Of a stretch of 8,204 bases of DNA, positions 1-5,968 are shown piece after piece. The notes beneath the pieces were generated by a model, which searched no databases, had not been told where the DNA came from, and was given only the letters and a program-made list of their open reading frames with translations. Origin of the DNA: JARRRL01 sp037380725 (GTDB lineage Bacteria > Pseudomonadota > Gammaproteobacteria > Pseudomonadales > JANQJO01); contig JARRRL010000114.1 in NCBI GenBank assembly GCA_037380725.1, positions 1-8,204 of the forward strand, given 5' to 3'. The position numbers and the translations under genes are program-made. Each line of letters starts with the position of its first letter. The first letter of the stretch is position 1.

Positions 1-588
1 CAAGACACACTGGCGGCGAATGAAATATTAAAGCTTTTTTTGCTGTTCATTGCCTTAGCACTGGATGGGTACGCCAACGCCGTGTCGGCCTTGGCGGGTT
101 CCGCGTGGTCAGCGCGACATCAAGGTGAGTTTCAAGAATGTGTTCGAGTGCTTACGGTGTGGGCGGTGTTGACGGCGCTGGCTTTGACGGTGTTATTTGG
201 GGCGGGGGGGACGGTGCTGTTATCCTGGCTGACGGATTTACCTCAAGTATTCGCAATAGCCCAACAGTACCTCTGGTGGATTGTTGCCATGCCGCTGATC
301 TCAATGTGGTGTTTTATTTTGGATGGAATTTTTATCGGTACTACGGAAACGCGGTACATGCGAAATAACATGATCATTGCGGTACTGGCAATCTTTCTTC
401 CCGTATGGTGGTTCAGTCGTTCGTATGGCAATCACGGCTTATGGTTGTCGATGCTGTGCTTTTTTGCCAGCCGAGGTGTTGGATTGGGGTGGGTATTTTA
501 TCGACGTTATTGGGCGATCGATTGGTCGGTGGCGGATGGGGTATATTCACTTGTATCCAAAACGCAGTGCGAAAGTAAGCAGGATTGA
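1..588 (+). CDS. MATE-family (DinF-like) multidrug/organic cation efflux transporter, C-terminal part
   Basis: This is the C-terminal 195 residues of a multi-pass inner-membrane antiporter of the MATE family. The frame is open from base 1, so the gene starts upstream of the window; the first internal ATG at 40 is not the start. The segment ALDGYANAVSALAGSAWSAR matches the conserved stretch in the second half of DinF-like MATE proteins, which reads ALDG(F/Y)AxAxExLxGxAxGAR. It is followed by about five hydrophobic helices (roughly residues 60-80, 95-115, 120-138 and 142-165 of the visible part) and a short polar tail ending SKQD. MATE proteins expel cationic compounds using a proton or sodium gradient; the substrate here cannot be read from the sequence. 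No intrinsic terminator is evident after the stop codon. I am confident of the family and less so of the DinF subgroup. Confidence 0.88.
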   Translation, partial: QDTLAANEILKLFLLFIALALDGYANAVSALAGSAWSARHQGEFQECVRVLTVWAVLTALALTVLFGAGGTVLLSWLTDLPQVFAIAQQYLWWIVAMPLISMWCFILDGIFIGTTETRYMRNNMIIAVLAIFLPVWWFSRSYGNHGLWLSMLCFFASRGVGLGWVFYRRYWAIDWSVADGVYSLVSKTQCESKQD

Positions 589-938
589 AGTACCCATAGA
601 CCCTGTGTATCATCGTGTCACGTTTTTCATTCAGTTGTAACATACATCCGCTAAGATCCTAATCTACCTTTCATTGATGGGGTTCTTTGTGCGTCGTTGT
701 GCTCTCGATGCAGCGATAGGAAGATTTTTGGTAGGATGGTGCGCGTGCCCCGTTGAGGGGTGTGGGTAGGCAAAGTGACCGGTGCCGAGGTGGATGTGTT
801 CTGATATGGATCGTTGTTATTAAAAGAAGTGGATGTTCTGAAAAAATCGTACGTATAATAATAAAATTCAGCTGCATGGATCTGTCACGTGTACACACTG
901 AGCAGCAATATAAAAACAATAACTTCAGAGAGTCTTAT
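589..938. other. Intergenic region without convincing coding sequence
   Basis: These 350 bases lie between the MATE stop and the next likely start. The downstream reading frame stays open back to about 753, but the peptide it would give there is rich in Cys, Arg and Ile without recognisable pattern, so I treat it as non-coding. The stretch turns AT-rich from about 820 and contains a TATAAT box at 854-859. The 8-base palindrome GTGTACAC lies at about 888-895. No tRNA or strong hairpin-plus-U terminator was seen. Confidence 0.5.
854..859 (+). promoter_or_regulatory. Candidate -10 box (TATAAT) for the gene at 939
   Basis: This is an exact sigma-70 -10 hexamer in an AT-rich stretch, about 80 bases upstream of the ATG at 939. 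The best -35 match at 18-base spacing, TGGATG at 830-835, agrees with consensus at only three of six positions, so this is a weak promoter call that rests on the -10 box. Confidence 0.3.
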
Positions 939-1481
939 ATGGCAGTGTTTAACACGTGCCCCTTTTTGGCAAGCCGATCAGTCATACTGTACTTGGCTCC
1001 TCCGCGTAAAGCGATTTTAGTGAAATTGGTTAATATGGTTGCGGAGGAATTGCATTGTCGTGTTTTGGGGCTTCCTGCGTTTGATTGGTCCGCGTTTGAG
1101 ATTGGTATTGATAATTTATTGCAGCATGAGAATTGTCAGCGTGCGATTGAAGATTTGAGTCATTACGATCACGTTGCTGTGGCCACTTTTTCGGAAAAAT
1201 ACCCGGCTCTGCTCCATCAGGAATGGTTGCACAGTTTGCATCCAGACCATGCTTCTGCGGTGAAACCGCTGGCGAGAAAGGCGCTGAGTTTTATTTCCGT
1301 TGGGGATGGGGCGACGGTTCCCGAGTCCTTTCGCTTGGTTATGCAACGATCTGCGATGGCTTTGGATATGTCATTTCTGGATGGCGTGTATGTGCAGACT
1401 GAGGGCTCTTTGCGGTATTCGTGTGCGGCGGATCACGTTATTGAATACGTGGGTCGAGTATCGCAATTTTATGCTAAGTAG
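939..1481 (+). CDS. Conserved-looking hypothetical protein, possibly flavodoxin-like (NAD(P)H/FMN reductase-type) fold
   Basis: Unassigned protein of 180 residues. The ATG at 939 is chosen because GAGAG lies 7 bases upstream and the peptide further upstream looks non-coding. The N-terminus contains a hydrophobic strand SVILYLAPPRKAILVKLVNMV followed by a helix. Near residues 70-95 the segment AIEDLSHYDHVAVATFSEKYPALLHQEWLHSL resembles in layout the 'LxxADxIVFxFPxYWYSxPALLKxWIDRV' section of flavodoxin-like quinone and FMN reductases, although the signature aromatic pair is missing. After it come a strand KALSFISVGDG and a C-terminal helical part. The fold assignment is an inference from arrangement, not a family match. 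The gene is convergent with 1485-2030 with 3 bases between stops, so no separate terminator fits between them. It has no signal peptide or membrane segment. Confidence 0.7.
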   Translation: MAVFNTCPFLASRSVILYLAPPRKAILVKLVNMVAEELHCRVLGLPAFDWSAFEIGIDNLLQHENCQRAIEDLSHYDHVAVATFSEKYPALLHQEWLHSLHPDHASAVKPLARKALSFISVGDGATVPESFRLVMQRSAMALDMSFLDGVYVQTEGSLRYSCAADHVIEYVGRVSQFYAK

Positions 1482-1484
1482 CCG

Positions 1485-2030
1485 CTATTTTTGCAGAGCC
1501 AACAATTGTTCAAGTTGTTGTTGTTCGGGTTCGCTGAGTGTGGCGCGCGTGGCTTCGCTGAACTGGTAGGCGGCTAGAAGTTTGTTGGTGTTGCCTCGCT
1601 GCGCCAATTCGGTGGCCAGTGTGATGGCGCAGCTGGGTTTATGTTGGCACAGCCAGGCAATCAGTTTACTGGCGTGCGGGTGTGCTAATCCACTGATGAT
1701 GTCTGCTGCCATTTTGGGTGTTAAAAAAACAGCGGTTTCCCCGAGGTACTCGATCGGCAAAGCATTAGAAATTTTTATGGTTTGTTTCAGCGTTAACTTT
1801 TCAGCGGTTCGCGCGGCTAAGATGGGGTCGATGTACTTGGGCGTTAGTCGGGTTATCAGCCAGTTGGGTAAGAAGCCGATGACGTGTGTGGCCGCATCCA
1901 GCATACGATCCACGCTGTGTAATAACTGCTTGGTTTGATCCGCGATATAGCGTTCTACTTCGTCGCGTTCTGCGTCGCTGAGTTTAGCGAGACAAGCAGG
2001 CCGGTCGCGTGTTTCACTGGGTGGCATCAT
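1485..2030 (-). CDS. Hypothetical alpha-helical cytoplasmic protein
   Basis: Unassigned protein of about 181 residues. The visible core is PNWLITRLTPKYIDPILAARTAEKLT, followed by LPIEYLGETAVFLTPKMAADIISGL and a tail rich in Gln and Leu (EPEQQQLEQLL). I recall similar hypothetical proteins with the core 'RYIDPILAARIAEHL...LPVxYLADVAVxLDP' in other gammaproteobacteria. The helical repeats loosely recall the N-terminal domain of MgtE-type proteins; no function follows from this. Two ATG codons are adjacent at the start. The Shine-Dalgarno AAGGAG lies 3 bases before the first and 6 before the second, so the second (at 2027) is the likelier start, giving 180 residues. It follows the DUF2788-like gene after 52 bases on the same strand and is probably co-transcribed with it. 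Confidence 0.78.
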   Translation of the reverse strand: MMPPSETRDRPACLAKLSDAERDEVERYIADQTKQLLHSVDRMLDAATHVIGFLPNWLITRLTPKYIDPILAARTAEKLTLKQTIKISNALPIEYLGETAVFLTPKMAADIISGLAHPHASKLIAWLCQHKPSCAITLATELAQRGNTNKLLAAYQFSEATRATLSEPEQQQLEQLLALQK

Positions 2031-2082
2031 GAGCTCCTTGATGGATGGCTTCTATTTGTGTTGTGGCCCCTATTTGATGAGT

Positions 2083-2283
2083 TTAAGCGCCTAGGTATTC
2101 TGCGATAATGGTTTTAACCAGGAAGCCGACTACACCGAGACCGAGCGCGCCAAACAGCACCAATGTGCCGAACTTGCCCGCTTGGGACTTTTTGGCGAGA
2201 TCCCAAATGATGAATGCCATAAAGAGGATCAGGCCACCAATACCCAGAAACAGTGAAATGGATTCAAACTGCTTTATATCCAT
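2083..2283 (-). CDS. DUF2788-like small inner-membrane protein
   Basis: A 66-residue protein with two hydrophobic helices, roughly residues 9-28 (SLFLGIGGLILFMAFIIWDL) and 39-60 (GTLVLFGALGLGVVGFLVKT), joined by the charged, basic loop AKKSQAGKFG. This length, the start MDIKQFE and the WDLAKKSxAGKFGT connector match what I remember of the DUF2788 family of gammaproteobacteria, whose function is unknown. The start is well supported by AAGGAG 7 bases before the ATG. It lies upstream of, and probably in one transcript with, the unassigned gene at 1485-2030. Both flanking elements upstream belong to an IS remnant, so its promoter may have been altered by the insertion. Confidence 0.85.
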   Translation of the reverse strand: MDIKQFESISLFLGIGGLILFMAFIIWDLAKKSQAGKFGTLVLFGALGLGVVGFLVKTIIAEYLGA

Positions 2284-2322
2284 GTGATTACTCCTTGATT
2301 GTATGCACCGCTTGTCTGTGCT

Positions 2323-2336
2323 CAGGCGAATGCCTG
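2323..2336 (-). other. Short hairpin in the 5' leader of the DUF2788-like gene
   Basis: CAGGC-GAAT-GCCTG forms a perfect 5-bp stem with a 4-base loop, 40 bases upstream of the DUF2788-like start codon. No U tract follows on either strand, so it is not an intrinsic terminator. A role in leader structure is possible but unproven. Confidence 0.25.
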
Positions 2337-2463
2337 CTGATTTTAAACGATTTTGGCGTATTAGTGGTCATCCTTTGACGTCAGTGCGACTCATTTTGCT
2401 TGATCACACGCTTGCTGTTGACTGATGCTGAATAGAGCAGCGGAAAAACAGGATATCACGCCT

Positions 2464-2492
2464 ATTATAGTGCCTGCTTCGGGTATAGTGGA
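2464..2492 (-). promoter_or_regulatory. Candidate promoter for the DUF2788-like gene at the IS junction
   Basis: On the minus strand TATAAT (2464-2469) is an exact -10 hexamer. At 17-base spacing the -35 position falls at 2487-2492 (TCCACT, three of six matches), which straddles the first bases of the IS remnant starting at 2489. The original -35 would therefore have been replaced by IS end sequence. The predicted leader would be about 175 bases. Confidence 0.35.
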
Positions 2493-2680
2493 CCCCAAAA
2501 AATGGATCACTCACTAAGTTAGATTCCTAGCTGTGTGATCCTGTTCAAAAGGTGAGCACACATATCAACTAAACAGGTCAACTAAACAGGTCAACTAAGA
2601 AGCGAAGACAACACTGGACCAAATTCAAAGCAAAGGTTGTGCTAGAGGCTCACGGAGGTCAAAAAACGGCCAATCAAGTT
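2489..2680 (+). mobile_element. Left-end remnant of an IS3-family insertion sequence (terminal sequence plus orfA fragment)
   Basis: The segment opens with TGGACCCCAAAAAATGGATC, which has the TG start and C-rich terminus typical of IS3-family ends. From 2573 the plus strand reads TKKRRQHWTKFKAKVVLEAHGGQKT, which matches the N-terminus of IS3-family OrfA proteins ((M)xKRRxxxxxFKAKVxLEAxKGEKTxxE, the first helix of a helix-turn-helix). The similarity fades at about 2670-2690 and no orfB, DDE domain or right-end copy GGGGTCCA is present in the window, so this is a truncated, dead fragment. No ATG precedes the orfA piece and a TAA lies at 2570-2572. The fragment continues in frame into the HAD gene. 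The right boundary is approximate. Confidence 0.65.
2565..2598 (+). repeat. 13-bp tandem repeat, 2.6 copies, just before the orfA fragment
   Basis: TCAACTAAACAGG occurs at 2565-2577 and again at 2578-2590 without mismatch, followed by a partial third copy TCAACTAA at 2591-2598. It lies where an IS3 orfA would normally have its ribosome-binding site and start codon, and it may have arisen by slippage that removed the original start. Confidence 0.85.
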
Positions 2681-2707
2681 GATCAAAACCAAAACTGGAA
2701 TACTCTG

Positions 2708-3394
2708 ATGTTTGATAAGAATGACGTTCCTGAATCGAATCGACGTGGTGGTCTATTTGACATGGATGGCCTATTGATTAATTCAGAACCGTTCTGGGCG
2801 TCCGTTGAGAAAGAGGTTTTCTCCGATTTAGGCATTACATTGACCGATGCTATGTGTCGTGACACTCAGGGACTACGCGTGATTGAGGTGGTTCAGTATT
2901 GGTACAGCCGTTATCCATGGGGTGCACAAAACACCGTTGATGATGTAAAAAACCGTATTATTAATGGTGTTCGAGAACAAATCCTAGCGAATGGGGTGCT
3001 CATGCCCGGTGTACTTCACGTGATGGAACTGCTGGCTAGAAATAATTTTACCCTGGCCATTGCTTCTTCTTCACCGGTGAGTCTCATTCGTGCTGTTATA
3101 TCAAAATTTCATCTGAATGAATTTATACAGAGTCATGTGTCAGCCGAAGACTGCAGCCTAGGCAAGCCATATCCTGACGTGTATCTCACGGCAGCGTCGA
3201 TGATTGACATACCTCCAGGCGCCTGTTTTGCCTTCGAGGATTCATCGACTGGTATAAAATCAGCATCTGCGGCGGGCGCAACAGTGGTTGCTGTGCCTGA
3301 GAATCAGTTACCCGATGATGTTGCGAGGCTCTGTCATCTACAATTAAATTCTTTGAACGATTTTAATGACTCGTTTTTATCGTTGTTGGTTTAA
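2708..3394 (+). CDS. HAD-superfamily sugar-phosphate phosphatase (YniC/HxpB-like), start region altered by IS remnant
   Basis: Likely a Mg-dependent HAD phosphatase acting on hexose or hexitol phosphates. From the ATG at 2708 (228 residues, GGA 8 bases upstream) all four HAD motifs are present: FDMDG with nucleophile D18 and D20; Ser120 in AIASSSP; Lys153 in LGKPYPDVY; and E177-D178 in FEDSSTG. The cap segment QGLRVIEVVQYWYSRYPW matches E. coli YniC closely in my recollection (LGLRIDMVVDLWYARQPW). The body is full length. What is odd is the front: instead of a hydrophobic first strand such as QILAAIFDMDG it reads NRRGGLFDMDG, and the frame is open back through the IS3 orfA fragment to 2573, with an alternative GTG start at 2639. 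The gene's original 5' end was probably lost when the IS decayed. It could be active from 2708, or be a pseudogene. Confidence 0.75.
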   Translation: MFDKNDVPESNRRGGLFDMDGLLINSEPFWASVEKEVFSDLGITLTDAMCRDTQGLRVIEVVQYWYSRYPWGAQNTVDDVKNRIINGVREQILANGVLMPGVLHVMELLARNNFTLAIASSSPVSLIRAVISKFHLNEFIQSHVSAEDCSLGKPYPDVYLTAASMIDIPPGACFAFEDSSTGIKSASAAGATVVAVPENQLPDDVARLCHLQLNSLNDFNDSFLSLLV

Positions 3395-3500
3395 TCACTC
3401 ACTCGGATGAGGAGGCTTGCGGATATTGTCCCCAAGCGCTTTCTTTCAATTTCTCTGGGCATAACTCTCCTTGTATTATTTTTGTTTGTATTGTTTTTGT

Positions 3501-3576
3501 TGGCGCCCCGGGCAGGATTCGAACCTGCGACCTGCCCCTTAGGAGGGGGCTGCGCTATCCTCTGTGCCACCGGGGC
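3501..3576 (-). tRNA. tRNA-Arg (anticodon CCU)
   Basis: The minus strand folds as a complete 76-base tRNA with encoded CCA. The acceptor stem GCCCCGG/CCGGGGC is perfect with discriminator G; the anticodon stem GCCCC/GGGGC closes the loop CTCCTAA, with anticodon CCT at + positions 3541-3543; the T arm GCAGG-TTCGAAT-CCTGC is perfect. The D stem GCAC/GCGC has one A12-C23 mismatch. It decodes AGG. The 3' end faces the HAD gene and IS remnant. No terminator hairpin is obvious after it, only an A-rich transcript. tRNA-Arg(CCU) genes are known integration sites for mobile elements in enterobacteria; I see no second copy of the 3' end in this window. Confidence 0.96.
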
Positions 3577-3597
3577 GTTTGTGAGCAACAAAACGAG

Positions 3598-3658
3598 CTG
3601 AAACGCATAGTGCGCACCATATACGCATGGTAACAGTGGATCAGTTTGCGCGTTTCAG
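3598..3658. repeat. 9-bp perfect inverted repeat upstream of the tRNA gene
   Basis: CTGAAACGC (3598-3606) is matched by its exact reverse complement GCGTTTCAG (3650-3658), 43 bases apart, in the region expected to hold the tRNA promoter. It could be a relic of an insertion or an operator pair; a chance pairing is also possible. Confidence 0.45.
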
Positions 3659-3685
3659 TGTCGAAAGGCGCTTAAACTTTGTTCA

Positions 3686-3695
3686 AGCTTAAGCT
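3686..3695. repeat. 10-bp perfect palindrome upstream of arsS
   Basis: AGCTTAAGCT is self-complementary and lies about 135 bases before the extended -10 box of arsS. It could be an operator half but has no recognised regulator match. The rest of 3577-3865 shows no further coding signal. Confidence 0.3.
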
Positions 3696-3820
3696 GAGGT
3701 GACATTTTAACGAGGATGTTCTTGGAATGCTAGAGGTGTATCCAGTCTGAGTCTTGGAAGTGTGGTGAGGCCAGATGTGAATAAGTCAGGTTTTGAACGA
3801 TCGCCGCTCTGCACGGTCGA

Positions 3821-3829
3821 TGCTATGAT
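3821..3829 (+). promoter_or_regulatory. Candidate extended -10 promoter for the arsS operon
   Basis: TGCTATGAT contains the TG-N extended motif directly before a -10 hexamer TATGAT (five of six consensus bases). No good -35 lies at 16-18 bases, which extended -10 promoters can tolerate. Transcription would begin near 3836 and leave a leader of about 30 bases before the ATG at 3866. Confidence 0.4.
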
Positions 3830-3865
3830 GCTGGGTTCTCGTCTGTGGATGAAGGGGTGTTGTGG

Positions 3866-4834
3866 ATGCGCGATACGCGAGAATACTTGATTAAAACAAC
3901 GACAGATTTTCCCGCTTTAAGACGCGGAGCATTAGAAATATTGCAAGTGAATTTAGGATACAAGTGTAATCAAAGCTGTGTGCATTGTCATGTGAATGCT
4001 GGGCCGTCGCGTACGGAAGTCATGACGCCCGATACCTTGGATGCGGTGCTGCAGGCGCTTGACCACTTGGCGATTGGGGTCTTGGATGTGACGGGCGGTG
4101 CGCCAGAGATGCATCCACAGTTTCGTGAGTTAGTGTTGGCGGCGAAGCGATTGGGCGTGCGGGTGATCGATCGGTGTAATCTGACGATTTTGTCTGAACC
4201 GGGCTACGAAGATTTGGGCGCATTTTTAGCCGAACATGAGATAGAAGTGGTGGCGTCGTTGCCGTGTTATTTGGAAGACAATGTGGATCGTCAACGCGGT
4301 AAATCCGTTTTTCAGCAAAGCATAGCGGGTTTGCGTCAATTGAATGCTTTGGGTTATGGGCACCCGGGTTCCGAGCGGGTTTTGAATCTGGTGTATAACC
4401 CGCAAGGCCCGGTGCTACCACCGGCTCAAGTTGAGTTGGAAGCACAGTACCGCGAGGTGCTGCAGCGGGAATATGGCATTGCGTTTCATCATCTGCTGAC
4501 CTTAGCGAACATGCCCATTGCCCGTTTTGGCGCTACGCTGTTGGCGAAGGGTGAGTTTGATGCGTATTTGGCTTTGCTGCGACACAGCTATAACGCGAAA
4601 ACGCTGCCAGGTTTGATGTGCCGTCATACACTCAGCGTCGATTGGCAAGGCTATGTATATGATTGTGATTTTAATCAGATGCTGAATGTGCCATTGGGCG
4701 CCGCTGCTGGGGAATCGGTGCACCTAAGCGCGTTGGCGGAATTGGTTTTAACGGGCCAACCGATTGCGGTGGCGGACCACTGTTTTGGTTGCACGGCGGG
4801 GCAGGGCAGCAGTTGTGGTGGAGCGTTAACGTGA
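3866..4834 (+). CDS. arsS: Arsenosugar biosynthesis radical SAM protein ArsS
   Basis: Radical SAM enzyme of 322 residues, the usual family length. Members transfer a 5'-deoxyadenosyl group from S-adenosylmethionine to dimethylated trivalent arsenic, the committed step towards arsenosugars. Residues C34, C38 and C41 (CNQSCVHC, CX3CX2C) bind the 4Fe-4S cluster. HVNAGPSRTEVM, LDVTGGAPEMHPQFR, VIDRCNLTIL, SLPCYLEDNVDRQRGKSVF, LNLVYNPQGPVLPP and TLANMPIARFG are family hallmarks. The C-terminal DUF3641-type part holds YVYDCDFNQML and the Cys cluster C306, C309, C317 in CFGCTAGQGSSCGG, likely an auxiliary metal site. The ATG at 3866 is chosen over the in-frame GTG at 3845 because AAGGGG ends 8 bases before it. 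Its TGA overlaps the GTG of the glycosyltransferase gene, implying translational coupling. No arsM or arsR lies in the window. Cytoplasmic. Confidence 0.95.
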   Translation: MRDTREYLIKTTTDFPALRRGALEILQVNLGYKCNQSCVHCHVNAGPSRTEVMTPDTLDAVLQALDHLAIGVLDVTGGAPEMHPQFRELVLAAKRLGVRVIDRCNLTILSEPGYEDLGAFLAEHEIEVVASLPCYLEDNVDRQRGKSVFQQSIAGLRQLNALGYGHPGSERVLNLVYNPQGPVLPPAQVELEAQYREVLQREYGIAFHHLLTLANMPIARFGATLLAKGEFDAYLALLRHSYNAKTLPGLMCRHTLSVDWQGYVYDCDFNQMLNVPLGAAAGESVHLSALAELVLTGQPIAVADHCFGCTAGQGSSCGGALT

Positions 4835-5673
4835 GCGTGAGTGCGAAGGAGAGGGGGGAGCTGGCATCGGTACGGCTTAGGCGCGATGAATCCGATGTCG
4901 TTGACGCGCCAGAGACCTTGGCGATTGTGGTGCCGGTGTTGAATGAGCGTGTGCGATTGCCGCAGTTGTTGGAAGCGTTGATTCGGGTGCAGCATGAATT
5001 GGCGCACTGTCGTGTGTTGGTGAAAACGGTGTTTGTGGACGGGGGATCGGACGACGGTTCGCACGAGTGGTTGCAGGAACGCGCCAGCGCGTTGAAGGGA
5101 TCATCCGATATGGCGCCAATCGGTCACCCAGCGGATGCTCGAATGATCGTTTGTACATCAGCTGCGGGGCGCGCCATACAGCAGCGTCAAGGGGTGTCTC
5201 AGGCGAATACGGACTTTTTCTTATTTTTGCATGCGGATACTGTGTTACCTGTTAACTTCGCGAGTGAATGGCAAGCGTTTCGGGCATCGGGTCGATGCTG
5301 GGGGTTTTTCGTGGTTCGACTGTCGGGCTCGGCTTGGCCGTTTCGTTTGATCGAATGGATGATGTCGTGGCGTTCGCGTTTAACCGCCATTGCGACAGGA
5401 GATCAAGCCGTTTTTGTATCGAAAACCCTTTATGACAGCGTAGGAGGGATGCCGGATTTGCCCTTGATGGAAGATGTAGTGCTCTGCAAACGCTGTAAGC
5501 GTTTCGGTCGTCCGTGGGTGTCTGACTATCCCGTTGTGACGTCCAGCCGTCGCTGGGAACGGCGTGGGGTGTGCCGAACGGTCGTGTTGATGTGGTGCAT
5601 ACGTGCTTGTTTTTGGCTTGGCGTGCCTGCTCGGAAACTGGCGGACTGGTACCGCCCGAAACAGAAAGCATAG
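4831..5673 (+). CDS. TIGR04283-type family 2 glycosyltransferase linked to arsenosugar biosynthesis
   Basis: GT-A glycosyltransferase of 280 residues. Start GTG 4831 overlaps the arsS stop as GTGA and has GGAG 7 bases upstream; the longer frame from TTG 4789 lies inside arsS. Motifs: IVVPVLNE (32-39), VFVDGGSDDGS (67-77), LFLHADT (131-137, nucleotide-sugar and metal binding), TAIATGDQAVFV (185-196), GGMPDLPLMEDVVL (205-218) and TSSRRWERRGV (237-247), all typical of TIGR04283. It probably transfers a sugar in a late arsenosugar step; the acceptor is unknown. Oddities: about 30 extra N-terminal residues before the first strand; CWGFFVVRL at 156-164 where relatives have RWGRFDVRL; and GRAIQQRQG at 113-121 where relatives have GRAxQMNxG. 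These changes suggest relaxed constraint or altered specificity. No signal peptide. Confidence 0.88.
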   Translation: MSVSAKERGELASVRLRRDESDVVDAPETLAIVVPVLNERVRLPQLLEALIRVQHELAHCRVLVKTVFVDGGSDDGSHEWLQERASALKGSSDMAPIGHPADARMIVCTSAAGRAIQQRQGVSQANTDFFLFLHADTVLPVNFASEWQAFRASGRCWGFFVVRLSGSAWPFRLIEWMMSWRSRLTAIATGDQAVFVSKTLYDSVGGMPDLPLMEDVVLCKRCKRFGRPWVSDYPVVTSSRRWERRGVCRTVVLMWCIRACFWLGVPARKLADWYRPKQKA

Positions 5674-5953
5674 GGTTGTGCTCACTGTCATTCGTTCCGA
5701 GCGGTCATGATGGATCAGACTGTCGGTGTAATCAAAAACCCAGACCACCTGAATTGTCTTTTTCTTCGCCAAAGCATACGATCAAGCAATTGAAACCAAA
5801 TTCAGGATCAATACGTAGACCGCAACCGCTTGTGGAAAGCGATGCCGCGAAAATGGCTAAGCACAAAAGCGCCTTAAATTTCCTCATGCTGGTGGTCCTT
5901 AAGCGTCTATCATCTTTGTTATTGTCGTTACTGTCGTGGTTCTTTGTACTGCG

Positions 5954-5968
5954 TAGTACTGTGTACTA
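5954..5968. repeat. Perfect 6-bp inverted repeat
   Basis: TAGTAC-TGT-GTACTA is a perfect hairpin or operator-like inverted repeat with a 3-base centre, preceded by a related TTTGTACTGCG. No U tract follows. Confidence 0.4.

Noticed and set aside
885..902. LexA-like site CTGT-N8-ACxx near 885
   Set aside because: The second half reads CACA rather than ACAG, so the palindrome fails.
753..938. Upstream extension of the gene at 939
   Set aside because: The peptide is Cys- and Arg-rich without pattern, and a TATAAT box and ribosome-binding site lie inside it, favouring a start at 939.
3391..3591. Minus-strand open frame reading MLLTNAPVAQRIAQPPPKGQVAGSNPARG
   Set aside because: This is the familiar artefact of translating a tRNA gene and its flank; it lies across tRNA-Arg(CCU).
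3845..3865. GTG 3845 as the arsS start
   Set aside because: It adds seven residues not typical of the family, and the AAGGGG Shine-Dalgarno lies within that stretch, properly placed for ATG 3866.
4020..4445. Long minus-strand open frame of 141 codons inside arsS
   Set aside because: It is a shadow of a strongly supported ArsS reading frame; Pro-, His- and Ser-rich low-quality peptide.
5380..5772. Minus-strand open frame beginning MAKKKTIQVVWVFDYTDSL
   Set aside because: Most of it is antisense to the glycosyltransferase and the peptide degenerates there; no ribosome-binding site was convincing.
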